A stretch of 64,000 nucleotides of DNA from Anaeromyces robustus (GCA_002104895.1 MCFG01000127.1:86001-150000); one strand, 5' to 3'. Shown: positions 40,101-53,822, counted from the stretch's first letter. Notes: a model not told the origin generated them from the sequence alone. A program made the numbers and translations.

Positions 40101-43100
40101 AGGAATGGTACATTTGGTCCAGTGTCTTCTTCTTTCTTTTGTAATTTTTCAAGACACATTCTACCAGCATTAGAATGAATAGAAGAATCAAAAAGATAAA
40201 CTTGTGAAAGACCTGAACGAATATTATTAAGAGTTTTATCCTTTGAATCAAGACGTGAAATAAGGAATCCTCCCTTTTCATCCTTAGCAACATTAAAACC
40301 TTTAACAGATGGGAAACCACCACCATAGAAACTATGTTCAAAAATACTATCATAAATAATTTGACTAGAATACATAGTTTCTTCATTAAGATATTTATTA
40401 ATAAAGGATTTCATTTCTTCCTTGGATGGTAATGTTTCAAGAAGATTAGCATTATCACCATCCTTTAAAAGACAAGCACTTCCATTCAACATATGATTTT
40501 CAACACCACCATCTAATTTTGCATAGATAGCAAAACGATCACCTCTCTTTTTCATAATGAAATCAACTTCAGAATCTTCCTCAATATCTAATGGATTACG
40601 AACAAACATTTCATCAGTAATTTCAATAAGATCATCACGATTATTGTTAAGTGCTTTCATAGCAGTAAAGATAAATTCAGTATAAGCAGCAGCTGGAACA
40701 CAACCATGACCAATAATAACATGGTTTTTACTTAAATATTTAACATATTGTGGAGTTAATGGAGCAGAAACAATAACTTCATTATCATTATTACCGTTGA
40801 TAACAGTAACAGATTTATAAAGGTCCCAATTGGCATTATTACCAGAATCAAATGGTGTCTTCATTTGTTCAGCAGTTTCTAACCAATAACGAGATCTTTG
40901 GAATGGATAAAGTGGTAAGTTATAAAGATGATGTGGAATTTCCTTACCAGTAGCAGAATCAACACGTGCTTTATGGAAAGCATTCCAATCAATATTACCA
41001 CCAACCATATAGAAGTTAGAAAGAGCATCAAAGAGATATTGTTCACTATTTTGATCAGCTGATCCACTTGGAATGAAATGTGGACCTTTACCACGAAGAG
41101 CTTCATTTTCACGAACATAACGTGCACTCATATGAGATAAAGTAGCAGCTGGACCAACTTCAATCACAGCTAATATATTATTATTTTCAGATTCAATCAT
41201 AGATTTAACACCATCAACAAATCTAACAGTACTTCTAGCATGTTCAGCCCAATAATTTTCATCAAGACGTTCACCAACTTCCTTAATCTTACCATCAACA
41301 TTAGAAATAAATCTAACCTTTAATGGTTGTCTGAATTTTTCATCATCCTTTCCTTCAATCCATTTATCTAATTCTTCAATAGCTGGTTCCATTAATGGAG
41401 AGTGGAAAGCATCAGTAACATTTAATTTCTTAGTCTTGACATTCATTTGTTTGAAATATTCAGTAATATCATCAACTTCATCTTCATAACCAGATATAAC
41501 GGTGTGGGCTACACCATTAATGGCAGCAACAGCAACTTCTTCTTGAGTATCAAATTCTTCAATAGCCTTCTTAACAACATCTTCCTTTTCAAAAATACTA
41601 ACCATAGTACCTGGTTTTTCACCATATTCGCCTATACATCTAGCTCTTTCAACAATGAAATCAATAGCTAAATCAATATCCATTGCGCCAGTAACAGCAG
41701 CAGCAACAATTTCACCTAAACTATGACCATTAACAATAGTTGGTTCAACACCCCAAGATTTCCAAAGCATACACATAGCATATTCAAAAGCAAATAAAGC
41801 TGGTTGTGCAATTTGAGCTTTCTTTAAATGATGAGCTTGTTGTGGATTGTAAAGAACATCAACAAGTGAAATACCAGTGACCTTCTTTAAAACAGTATCA
41901 CATTTATCAATAGCATCACGGAAAACTGGTTGACTTCTATATAATTCTTGACCAACACCTGGTTTAATACTACCTTGACCAGTGAAAGACATACCAACTT
42001 CAGTTTTATCAGAACGAACAGTTTTTTTACCTTGATGAACATATTCAGTTAATTTAGCAGCTAATTCACTGGCATTTCTACCAGTAACAGCATATCTATA
42101 ATTCATATGTTGACGACCAATATTACTAGTGTAACAAAGATCAGCAATTGGAGCATCAGAATCAAGTGATTCAAGAAGAGAAATGTATTGTTCAGCAACA
42201 GCAATTAAAGCAGCATTATTCTTAGCACTAATGGTAAGAACTTGGTAAGAATCATTAACTGGATAAACTTCCCTATTATTATCATTATCATCAACATATT
42301 CTTCAACGACAGCATCACAAACACTTCCAGAAAGACCATAAGAAGAAACTAAAGCAACACGCTTCTTACCTTCAACTGGTTTCCATTCTTCAACTTGAGT
42401 TGGAATATGTAATGGAACAGATTTGAAATCAATTGAAGGATTTGGATTATGGAAATGAAGATGTGGTGGAACAGTCTTATTTTTCATAGCTAATAAAACT
42501 TTAACAAGAGAAGCTAAACCACTAACTTCTTCAGTATGACCAATATTGGTTTTAACACTAGCTAAAGTTAATGGACGAGTTTCAGAGTGAGTACCTTTGA
42601 AAATAAGGTTAATAGCTTCACCTTCAATACGGTCACCTAAACTTGTACCTGTACCATGACCTTCCATATAATCAATATCTTTTGGTTCAAGATGAGCTAA
42701 TTTTAAAACTTCCTTATGAATTCTAGATTGACCTTCAACAGTTGGAGTACTCATAGAAGATCTGGAACCACTTTGACCAACAGCAGCAGCATTAATTAAA
42801 CCATAAATCTTATTATGATCACGAATAGCATCATCTTTTCTCTTTAAAATGACGGTAACACAACCTTCACCTGGAACATAACCATCAGCAGCTTCATCAT
42901 AAGCAGCACATCTACAATTTCTAGAAACCATTTGAGCAATAGATAAAAGACTGAAACCACTACCTATAAATGGACAATGAGCGGCATTAACAATAGCAAG
43001 ATCAGTTTCACCAATATTTAAATCTTTAAAAGCATCATGAGCAGCAACTAAACCAGAAGAACAAGCAGTATCAACTGTATGGGCAGCACCATATAAGTTA

Positions 43101-43894
43101 TACATAAAACTAATTCTACCTGGTAAAGAAGCACAAGCAACACCATGCATACTTTGACCATTAAGTACACTAAAACCAGTTGGTGAAGCACTAGTAGTAT
43201 AATTATTCATTTCATGAACTTGACCTGGTGCAGTATAAATATTAGTACGAGTACCAGAAAGAGAATCTGGATTAATGCAAGCATCTTGTAAAGCTTCATA
43301 TGTAGTTTCTAAAACCCAACGGAATTTTGGATCAAGAGCAGCAGCTTCACTTGGATTCATATTAAAGAACATTGGATCAAAATCAGTTATTGGAGCTGCA
43401 TCTGGAGTACTATCATAACGACAATATTTAGTAACATAATGTTCTCCTGGTTTTAAATGTTCAGCTGTAGTCATATAATGATGAAGATGACGGTTAGTAC
43501 CAGTTGGAGTAGCACAGAATTTTCCATTAACTAAAACATCCCAATATTTATCAACTGTATTTATACCACCTGGAAGTCTTAAAGCAATACCAACAACTGC
43601 AACTTGAATTAAATTTTCATATTCTGGATTAATACCTGGTTTTTGAGTTATTTGTTTCATAGTTATTAAAAGTTGGCTAAGAAGTTCTAAAGATGATTGT
43701 TTGAAAAATAAAGAAAGGTCAATAGCTGAGGAAGGGGCAATACCAGCAGCTTGACAAATTTGATTTTGGAAATCATGAAAATCTTTGTCTTCTAAGCCTA
43801 AGCTAACGACAGTATCGTTAGATGGTTGGATAGAATCCAAGCTTTTAAGATTTGGAACAAAATTTTGTAATTGATTGTAAATTATGTTAATCAT
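37124..43894 (-). CDS. Type I reducing polyketide synthase, KS-AT-DH-KR-ACP-TE
   Basis: Single intronless frame of 2256 residues. Ketosynthase about 95-520: VDTACSSGL with Cys278, EGHGTGTS with His413, NIGHTE with His453. Acyltransferase about 630-930: GHSLGE with Ser725 and DAFHSPLM, the FHS pattern typical of malonyl loading. Dehydratase about 1030-1320: HVIIGHGCVP with His1058 and DSSIH with Asp1236. Ketoreductase about 1400-1760: TGGLGGVG at 1585-1592, LLSSMSS and NYTTSN with Tyr1732. Carrier: GIDSIMMMEL with Ser1913. A charged Lys/Glu linker at about 1945-1985. Thioesterase to the end: GNSFGG with Ser2093 and GNHWF with His2237. All catalytic residues are present. No enoylreductase or methyltransferase is seen, so beta-carbons should be left as hydroxyl or alkene. 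Chain length and product cannot be read. Lack of introns, lower AT and a C-terminal TE point to bacterial ancestry (inference). No tailoring genes flank it. Confidence 0.96.
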   Translation of the reverse strand: MINIIYNQLQNFVPNLKSLDSIQPSNDTVVSLGLEDKDFHDFQNQICQAAGIAPSSAIDLSLFFKQSSLELLSQLLITMKQITQKPGINPEYENLIQVAVVGIALRLPGGINTVDKYWDVLVNGKFCATPTGTNRHLHHYMTTAEHLKPGEHYVTKYCRYDSTPDAAPITDFDPMFFNMNPSEAAALDPKFRWVLETTYEALQDACINPDSLSGTRTNIYTAPGQVHEMNNYTTSASPTGFSVLNGQSMHGVACASLPGRISFMYNLYGAAHTVDTACSSGLVAAHDAFKDLNIGETDLAIVNAAHCPFIGSGFSLLSIAQMVSRNCRCAAYDEAADGYVPGEGCVTVILKRKDDAIRDHNKIYGLINAAAVGQSGSRSSMSTPTVEGQSRIHKEVLKLAHLEPKDIDYMEGHGTGTSLGDRIEGEAINLIFKGTHSETRPLTLASVKTNIGHTEEVSGLASLVKVLLAMKNKTVPPHLHFHNPNPSIDFKSVPLHIPTQVEEWKPVEGKKRVALVSSYGLSGSVCDAVVEEYVDDNDNNREVYPVNDSYQVLTISAKNNAALIAVAEQYISLLESLDSDAPIADLCYTSNIGRQHMNYRYAVTGRNASELAAKLTEYVHQGKKTVRSDKTEVGMSFTGQGSIKPGVGQELYRSQPVFRDAIDKCDTVLKKVTGISLVDVLYNPQQAHHLKKAQIAQPALFAFEYAMCMLWKSWGVEPTIVNGHSLGEIVAAAVTGAMDIDLAIDFIVERARCIGEYGEKPGTMVSIFEKEDVVKKAIEEFDTQEEVAVAAINGVAHTVISGYEDEVDDITEYFKQMNVKTKKLNVTDAFHSPLMEPAIEELDKWIEGKDDEKFRQPLKVRFISNVDGKIKEVGERLDENYWAEHARSTVRFVDGVKSMIESENNNILAVIEVGPAATLSHMSARYVRENEALRGKGPHFIPSGSADQNSEQYLFDALSNFYMVGGNIDWNAFHKARVDSATGKEIPHHLYNLPLYPFQRSRYWLETAEQMKTPFDSGNNANWDLYKSVTVINGNNDNEVIVSAPLTPQYVKYLSKNHVIIGHGCVPAAAYTEFIFTAMKALNNNRDDLIEITDEMFVRNPLDIEEDSEVDFIMKKRGDRFAIYAKLDGGVENHMLNGSACLLKDGDNANLLETLPSKEEMKSFINKYLNEETMYSSQIIYDSIFEHSFYGGGFPSVKGFNVAKDEKGGFLISRLDSKDKTLNNIRSGLSQVYLFDSSIHSNAGRMCLEKLQKKEEDTGPNVPFLPSTFENIIKIKPTPDECYVIHRFIEGTEANSNFTSFSVYDLDGNIVEYIGSYQTRRVNMENFQTSPEFEIYDYEFVEVKSPHKDMKTLPYFYILGDHKGYADAFVEYMKSKEGNNFHYIKADFPNKEACNEELIEGHLKELGITTSGMENEVIATVNFMAFDLPHLQPENIDHTSDEFKELLRHTYEDNLIFIQNFTRVIDTYEIERSFCFVTKNASDYYENEVDLLQALIYGITKSYWREFTDTRVFEVDNHESATPKEVSEHVYTEVVSSVDRYDVTREVVYGKDNKRYENKIRKVVAPSVNYTGEGSLDFSGTILITGGLGGVGYDVSKYLITKPNLKALVLTGRRPETDEKVAAKLNDLRSASKNVKIIYAVANVNSEEEMKKLFDDIAASENPLTGIIHTAGTNDDGLIFNQSYERFMKLVPGKVEGPLIITKLTKDIPNLKFTILLSSMSSFFGNRGQINYTTSNVFINKLCRYYRAHGRKDMVALQLAAWPSGLSSIIQEPTFHLNEINSINLISNFASVPGDIPASAFGGPVIKWNDVQDHAICDPMYRPVRPANRPRVNWKVDNDTAYVPKSVSSSSLALNAGMGSKGDSGIGNKSSSNEVTEDNVYAIMESELKRILQYSENDEIDPYQSLTELGIDSIMMMELRTILRTATGVNIPLVVFSTQNICLSRLVDYVKSKLAKEKEEAAKKTPEITEEEKKAKAAEEQKAREEEAKLISNDQIDQWIVPVPGCEDVEDPLNVFIFFPSADEGEIDYSEYVEKMEDSLLFTVNLPGYGVRKDEPFINDWDLLIKNITKAIIQTDISGKFKECKTIHFVGNSFGGIVAWKTLLQIQAYEDEDKEVPIISTLIISRAIAPTAKRPIELGGEVLSNLPNEGIATFLKGIESKVDFSDDKAYLLPIIHNEYLMNDAVTNESNMKIRSKLLMFSGKQDKIIDDNNTSLWKKEVSDEFSEFTQHIKMRGNHWFVMKDTSKYLKNIMENLD

Positions 43895-45577
43895 TTTATT
43901 TATATATGAATACTTAATAATAATGTATATCCTGATATATATATATATATTTAATTTTATTTTAATAAAAAGATAAAGATAATTATATAAATTAAATATA
44001 TAATTTATATATATTGATTTAAAGTAAAAATTAAGAATTTTAAATAATATTAGTATTAGTATCTCAATAATATATTTATTAAGTATTTATATATATGAAC
44101 TTTTAAAATATTATTATAATTATTTATCTATTTTTATATTTTAGTATTAATTAATAGACAATATAATGTATTTAATATTGAAATATATATAAATTAAATA
44201 TATTATATTTTGTTTCCATTTATATTTTTCAAATATAAATAACTAATAAAAAAGTGGAAAATATATATATGATTAAAATAAAAATAAAAAAAAAAAACCC
44301 ATCATATTTTTTTATTTATTGTTGTGATAGAAAATACTTACTTAAAATAGTAAAATAGTCTATATTTCTAAGTTCAAATAAAGAGTACAATTATATATAT
44401 TTTAACTTCTTTATAAAAGATATCTTGTAAAATATTAACAAATACTTAAATATAAAGACGATAGTAATATTATATAATTAAATTATTAATTATTTTATTG
44501 TTTTCGATTGTTCTTATATATTTACAATAAAAACTGAATGGTTTTTTATATCTAAAAAAAAATTAAAATAATAATTATAATATAAAATATTATAAAAATA
44601 TTAGTATTTATATTTTTAACTATAATAATTATATATATGCATATAAATAAAATATTTTATTATTATTAAAAATAAAATATATAATATAAAAAAAATATTT
44701 TATATATTTAATAACTCTAAAAAACGAAAATTTTCCTTTCTATTATCAATTTTATATATTTTATATTTATTTCTCTAATCACTAATATTATCTTTATTCT
44801 TTTCTTTTTCTTTTTAAATTTAAAACTAAAAAAAAAAAAAGTATTTTCTTTCTATTATTTTCAAACACTTCGTATACATTATTGTTTTCTATTTATTTTC
44901 TATCATAAATATTGTTAAAAAAAATTGTTTTACTTTGTTTTTTCTTTTAAGACTGAAAAAAAATTTTTTCTATTAAGACAACTATATTTCTATTATTTTA
45001 TTTTATTTTATATATATATTTTATGCTTCATTCAAGTGTTATAATATATTTTATTCTTATGATATTTTATTCTTATGATATATATATTCCTCGTCTTATA
45101 TCATATATTATTTTTTATTTTCTATTTTTTATTTTTTATTTTTATTTTTGTCTTTATTTTTTTGTAATTTATATCATTTTTTTTTATTTATTTATCTTGA
45201 AATCACTATTTTACCCTTATTAATTTAAAAAAAAAAAAAAAGAAAAAATATCTATTTTTAAAATATATTTTTATATTATATCAATAACAAAGTAAAATAA
45301 TATATAAACAATATTAGTATACAAGTTTAATTCATTTATAAAACAATATTCTTTACATTAATAAATATAAAACTAGGCATAAATAAATGAATATTTATAT
45401 ACTTCATAGAAAACAAAAACTATTATTCTTTTTATTTTTACTTATTTTTAAAGTTTTTTTGAATTAAAATTGTCTACTATTATTTTAAAATTCTTTTTTT
45501 TGAATTAAAATTGTCTACTATTTTATTTAGTTAACATTTCATTCATATATTTTATTAACTTTTTTCTATTTGAATAT

Positions 45578-45646
45578 TTATTTATTTATTATTTATTTAT
45601 TTATTTATTTATTATTTATTTATTTATTTATTATTTATTTATTTAC

Positions 45647-45709
<63 letters not shown>

Positions 45710-45760
45710 TCTATTTATTTGTTTGTTTGTTTGTTTGTTTATCTATCTATCTATCTATTA
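45578..45760. repeat. (TTTA)n microsatellite grading into (TTTG)n and (CTAT)n
   Basis: TTTA tetramers with TTATTTA slips, then four to five TTTG and four CTAT units at 45720-45758. Confidence 0.85.
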
Positions 45761-46891
45761 ATTTAATTACTAATTTATTTATGAGATCAATAAATTGCAT
45801 ACTACATATATTTCTATTAGTGTTGTTATTTTTATATTTCATATATATTATAGTTTCATTCAATATTAATAAACTACTATAATTATTTAATATTAATAAT
45901 GTATATTAATAATATTCCAACACTTAAATGTAATATTTAAATAATAAAACCAAATGTATACAATAAATATGAAAAATTACTTTTTTATAAAGGTATATAA
46001 AAAAATATGTGTTTATTAATAAATAAATATATTAATAATTTAATTTCTCTTTCTCTTTTTTTATCTTTTTCTCTTTATTTTTATTTTAAGTTGATAAAAA
46101 AAGGAAAAAAAATAATTTTAAATCCAAAATTTTGATTTATATATTAATTTTTCATATTATTTTCCATACAAAAAAAATTCATATTATGATTATTAAAAAA
46201 TAGTTAAAATTTTATTATTAATTAAATTAATTTAAATAATATAATAATAAATAATATAAATAATATATTATAATAAATATTTTAATAAAACAATATATAC
46301 ATAAATATTAATTAATATTTAATAAAAAACAAAACAGAATAAATACAAAAATAAAAAAAAAAAAAAAATTTTATCCATATATTATTTAATGTATATATGG
46401 ATAAATTAATTATGGAATAATCATAGTTCCATTCATATATTTATTTATAATAAAATTTAAATATCTGTTATATATTATAATATAATAGATATAGAATTAT
46501 ATTTATTATACATATAAATGGCAAAAGAAAAAAAAGATTTTTATTATATTAAAATATACATAGACATAGGATCCTTCATTTTAGTATTATAAACATCTTT
46601 TATTTATATATAACATACTTTTATTATCTTCTCATGTTTTTAATTTTACTATTAATAATAAAAATAAATGAGTTTATTTACTAATATTAACTTATATATC
46701 TAATAATACTTATTTTTTATTATATATTATATTAATAATTCCTATAAATAAGTATATAACAAAATATTATTACAAAGATATACAATCAATTAGAAAAAAC
46801 AATGTTTATGAAATAATTAATTATGATTCTCAAAATTTTATATACTATTTAATATACTAATTAGTTATGTTAATATAACTTTATTCTCTTT

Positions 46892-46892
<1 letters not shown>

Positions 46893-46987
<95 letters not shown>

Positions 46988-46989
46988 TT
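46893..46989. repeat. (TTTA)n microsatellite
   Basis: About 97 bp of uninterrupted TTTA tetramers. Confidence 0.9.
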
Positions 46990-48716
46990 CTTATTTCTCT
47001 ATAAAGAAAAAAATCACTAAATCATCATTCTAGAAACATTTCAATTATAAAATTAAAACGAACCGAGGAACATTAAAAAAATTTTTCATGATTCACACCA
47101 TAACTTGTTACAAAACTTATTACAAAACTTTACTTATATATATTTTTTATACTTTTAATTTATATAAAAAATAAATAAAAATAAATAAAATATAAACTTT
47201 TCCACCCACATTTTAAAAATATTTAATTTTATTATTCAATAAAGTTCAATTTTATTTCATAAAAAAAAATATTGATTTAATTTTTTCTATTCTAATGATA
47301 TATTAATAATGTATTCTAATACATTATTATTAAATAAATAATAAATAATGAATAAAAATTTAATAAAAACTCAAAGATTAAATAATTTTTTTTATAAAAG
47401 AAATACCAATGTTATATTAGTATATTATTAATAAAAAACTTTACTCTGTTATAATATTAAATAATAATAAATTAGTATATAATTTATAAGTTTATATAAT
47501 ATAACTAAATACAAAAACTATATAAAAAGGAATATATATTAATATATATAATAAGTATATTGATAATATACATAATTATTAATATTCATTCATTAATTAA
47601 TATAAAAAATAAGTTTTTTTTTTTTTTTTTTTTTGTTATGTTTTGTTGTATCATTAATAATAAAAAAAAAAAAAGTAAACAAAAAAGTGTATTATATATT
47701 TTTTATATACGTTAAAATATAGTTAAATATATGGAACAATATATTTTTATCTAATTTAGTATTAATATTTGTGTAACATTTTATTAATTTAGTAATATTA
47801 GTATTAATATATAAAAAAGGAAAAATTAAATAGTCTAATTTATATTAAATAATATTATAAAACACAGAAAACTAAATTAATTAAATTATTTATATACATT
47901 TTATTTATATATTTATTTAATATATATATTAATTAAAATCATTCTTTTTGTATTTATTTTATTTTTGTTCCTGATATTTTGTTATTTTGTATAAGTAATA
48001 AATTCCATCATATTAATTAATAAATTTCTTCTAATTAACTATAAGGAAAATATGGAAAAAAAAATCATGACTATTAAATTTATTGTATTTTTTAACAAAT
48101 ACATTTGTCTATTAAGTTTATTTATTTAGTAGTTATTTTTTTCTTTTTGTACTAGATTTATCTACTTTGTTTTGTTTTATGCGAAATATTTAATTGTATT
48201 AATATTTAATCATTAATTAAAAGAAAACTTTTTAATATTATTATTATATTGTTTTTTTTTTATATAGAAAATCTATATTGATTAATTAAAAAATCTTCAT
48301 AAACATATTTTCATTCAAAATTCTATAATTAATATAATATATTATATGATATGATATTATAATATTTAATATAGTATAGATTTATTATTTATTAAGAAAT
48401 AAATTTATTCAACTTTTTGTTTTCATTACAGCTACTGCAGAAAAAAAAGGATTTTATATTTAAACCATACAAGTATTTAATTAATAAATAATGAAAGTTT
48501 AAATAATAAATAATAATAAATAGTTTTTAAATATATAACAATATATATTAATATATAATAAAATATACAATAATAATAATATATAATGTATTTATATTAT
48601 ATATAATAATAAATACTTTTTATAATGGATATAAGAATTTCATTTGTTAATCCACAATACCATAAAAGAAAAAATTAAACACCAAAATTTAATACTACAT
48701 AACTCTACTCAAGTAT

Positions 48717-48844
<128 letters not shown>

Positions 48845-49348
48845 ATTATTTAATTTTTTCAAAAAATTTTCAAAAATTTGAGGTTGTACAAAATTCAATT
48901 GGTTCAATTATATTTATAAATTGAAAGATCAAAATTATTAATATTAATTTTTATAAAAATTAAACCTGAAACTATAACAATTAAAGTAATTATATATACT
49001 TATTTATTATTACTATTAATTCTATATATTATTATTATATTATTATATATTATTAATAATATATAATAATTAATTTACACCATATAATAAAATAGAATGG
49101 AATTAGCTAAAACTTAATTAATAATAGAATATTTACACAACATTCTTTTCATTTATAGAATTCAAAATATTCAAAAAAAATCTATGAAAAAATAAAAACT
49201 TTTTTTTCTTTTTTAATTGTTCTATTTAATATAAAAATTATTTTCTTTTTTAAAAATTTTATATTAAATAAATTACTTTTATTTATATTTAATAATCTTA
49301 TTTTTTTATATCAAAAATTAAATTATACATATATGGAAATTGACTATT

Positions 49349-49454
<106 letters not shown>

Positions 49455-50591
49455 ATTCCTCCATTCGTATTAAATACAAATAAAGTATTATGAAAAAAAT
49501 TGAAAATTTTTAAATTACTGGTAGCTCTTCTTTACCTTATTAAAAAGGAAATTTTGGAAAATTTTTCCTCTTTAAAAAACTTTAAATATTAAATAAGTAA
49601 CCCATTTGTATTAATATTTAAATTTTAATAGATACTTTTAATCTAACCCAAATGTTTTAAATAAATTTACATCTTTTAGTATTATTTTCATTTCTTTATT
49701 TTTAGTTCAATACTTTGATAATACCTTAATCAAGGTATAATATTTTTATTTATTTAAAGAGATTATAAATCTAATTGTTAAATGATAAATGAAATAATAA
49801 ATTATATATAATATTAAAAAAATATTTAAATTAAGTATTTATTTTAAAAATTCATTTTATTTATTTATTTACTTTTTTTATTAATTATTAAACAAAAAAA
49901 AAAAAAAAAAAACATCCATAATTTACAAATAATTCTATATTTATTAAAATTAATTGAGAAAAAAAAAAAAAAAAAAAAGGAAAAAAAAAGTTGTTTATAA
50001 TAATTTAATTATGTTTTTATTTGTTTTAAACATATTGTTTAATATAATTAAATATCAAAAATAATTTTATATACATATTAATCTATTAACAATAAATGGG
50101 AAAAAAATAAGAAGAAAAAGATTTTTATATTTATAAAATTTTATAATAGATTTCAATTTATTATATAGTACGAATGACTTTTGTGTTATGATAGATTATT
50201 TATATTTTTTTAAATATTTTTATAAAAAAAAAAGAAAAATCTGTTATATATGGTAATAATATTTAATATAGTGACAATAATAAAAATAATTAGTTTATTT
50301 TTAGGTATATAAATTATTTTTTTATTTATTTTGAAAAAATAAAAAATAGAAAATAAAATTTTTATTTCTTCTCATTGTATTATAATATTATTATTAAATA
50401 TTATTTAATAATAATTTAAATGACATGAATTAAATATAAATAATAAATAAAACAATTAAATAAAAATAAATAAACACTCTATAATAAACAGGTATATTAC
50501 TAATGATCTAATAAATAATAATAATAGTTTAATTGTTCAATTATTTAATAAGTATAAAATAAATAATAACTAATTAATCATAGTTTAAAAA

Positions 50592-52285
50592 CTAAAGTTG
50601 TCTTGAAAATCCCAAATATGAATAATCTAGTGTTTTATAAATAATATATAATATATATAATGTAATATGTATTATATTAATTAAATTATTTTAGAAAGAA
50701 TAAATTATTTATATTATTATTAATTTATATATATATATATATTTCTTACTTTCACTAGCTATTGCAGTTCTATCATCTTCTGGTATATATATATCAATTC
50801 TTTCAAATTCATGATTTGCTTTATGATATGCTATAAATGATATTTATTTATTTTATTATATGAAAAAAGAAATAATGAAAAATAATACATATATATTTAT
50901 ATATTATATAATTATATAATTATACAATTAATATTTAATATAAGTATATAATATTAAAAAAAAAAAAAAAAATATCTAAAAATATATTATTATCATTATT
51001 ATAATTTTTTACCATTTTCATAATCTTTAGATATACAATCTTCACATAGATCAACTTGATTATCTCCTTCACAAACTTTACATTTATAACGTATACCAAC
51101 AATAGGTTCTATACCACATCTATCACATTGTATTCCATGATGAATATTATTAATATCTTGGAAATCAAAAATATTATTTTGTTTCTTTTTCTATATTATA
51201 TTATGTAATCATTTAATATAACACAATATTAAAATAAAGAATAATAATAATAATAAAAAATGATATAATATTATTACATAAAATGATATATTATTATTAC
51301 ATAAATAATAAAATTTTGTAAAAATTTAGTTATAGTCAAATTAAATTATTATTAATTATTATTTAATTATTATTAATAATTAATAATTATTATTATTTAT
51401 TATAATTAGATTTTAACTTTTACCTTTTCATCTTTAGCTTTTGAGCGAAGTGAGGATGAATTTGATGGTAATGAAGAAGAACGTGTCATATATGATACTG
51501 AATGATTTGCTCCTGAAGTATTATTTGTACTATTATTACGTCTAGGTCTTGAGACAGGCTCTTGATAATCTTCATCACTACTATCATCATCTTTAACTAT
51601 TATATCATTTCTTCGACTTCTTGAACGTGCATTAGTTGAATTTGGAGTTGTAGGATCAACAGTTGCTGTTGCTGCTGCTGATGTCATACTAACTGAACCA
51701 GTACCTAAAAGAGCTGCTCCATCTTCTTCTTCATCGGACATATATACCGTTGGAGTACTTAGATATATTGCACCACTAAATCTATATTTATATATACAAT
51801 ATTATTATTATTATTAATATATATATAATTATTTGTATAGGAAAGTTCAAATTATATTAAATGTAATGTAAAATGTTAATTATTATAATACCTATTTGAG
51901 TATAATGTTTTTTCTGCTTTGATTTTTGATTCAGTAGCAATTTTCTTAAAATATTCATATTTTATATTATATAAATATATATATATATTAAAACAAAACA
52001 AAAACGAAAAGTATTATTATTTTTGATTATTTTAACAATAAAATTATTATGATAATCTTTGTTTATTATAATAATACATATATTAAATATTATTTCATAA
52101 TATTAATATTTTTAAAAGTCAAGTATTTATAAATATTTACTTGAGGCTTTAACCTTCTTCGAGTTGTCCTTCTTCTTTTTGAAAGTGTTTGTACTTTTTT
52201 CTCAACCTAATATATATTATATATAAAATTAAAATAATTAAAAAGTATAATAATTAAAAAGTATATTATATGATACAATAAAAAA

Positions 52286-52354
<69 letters not shown>

Positions 52355-53001
52355 AAAATATAAAAGAATTAATTTTAAAATTAATTATAGTAGTTTATTA
52401 TTATAATTATTTATATTATTTTTAATGTATTATATATAAATCGTAAAATAAAAAATTACTTGTTTAGGTGATTTTGTTTCTAATTGATTAGATATTTTTA
52501 CATATCGTGTCATAGGAACAGATTCTTCAGGAAATATTTCTAATAAATTCCATAAATAATCCTAATTATTTTATAAAATTATAATAATAATATTGATAAT
52601 ATTGTTGAATATTTTCGACATAATAAAATATAAAATATTTTATAAATTATTAATTATTTTTGATTAAAGAAATATTATTGAAAAAAATTTTTTTTTTTTT
52701 TTTTTTTTTTACAATTTCTTCTTCAGTCCATTCTTCAGTATAAAATGACTAATAATGGTTTTTTTATTTATTACAAAATGTAAGAAAAAAATATTGTATT
52801 ATATATAATAATTTTAATAAAAATAAAATAATAGAAAAATATATAAAATCTTTGAATATTATTTTTCATTTGATTAATAATATAATAATATATTGTATAA
52901 TTTTTGAAATAAAATAATATTTACTCTGTTAATATATGTTGAATAATAAAAGGAACAAAAAAAAATTTTTAGTATTATTATTATTAGTATTATTATTATT
53001 A

Positions 53002-53080
<79 letters not shown>

Positions 53081-53822
53081 ATGAGTATTTACGATTTATC
53101 GTCGATTTCTTTAAATGTTCTTTTCTTTTTGGAATTCTTAATAATAATAAGTTAATAATATATATAATATATACAAAAAAAAAGAGTCATATTATTATTA
53201 TCATTATTATTAACCAAATTTATATTATAAAAGAAATATTTATAATTATTGAAAATTTACTGGTGAAGTAGGTGAAGTATCTTCTGAATAACTTATTTCT
53301 TTATAGAAGTTCTGTGTACTATTATTACTATTTGAAAATGTTTTAGCATCTATTATTATTTATTAAAACATATAATATATATATATATATTTTTGAAAAA
53401 CCAAGAATAAAACAATATATATTATTATCATATATATACATAAATATATACATTATATTTATATTAAATTTTAATACTGGTAGCTTTGTAGTATATAATT
53501 TCAACTTACGTCTTAAAGAATGAGGTTGATATATTGACAAATCAATATTTGGTATTGAAATTACTTTTTGTAATCTTGGTATATTTTTATATTTCTTTTG
53601 TAATATAAAAAAAATAATGGTATATATTAATAATTTAATATATATATATAATATAAAATGATAATAATAATAATTTTTAAATGTAATTATAAATCAAAAT
53701 TTTAAAATTAAATTTCATTCCATGAAATGTGATTTTAATTCTTATTATATTATATATATATTTTTTAAAATAATATTAAATATTAATATTAAAATATTTA
53801 TTAATATTTTTATTTTCTTTTG

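Noticed and set aside
46519-46593. Small plus-strand ORF starting MAKEKKDFYY
   Set aside because: Only 24 codons, no splice partners and no recognisable similarity.
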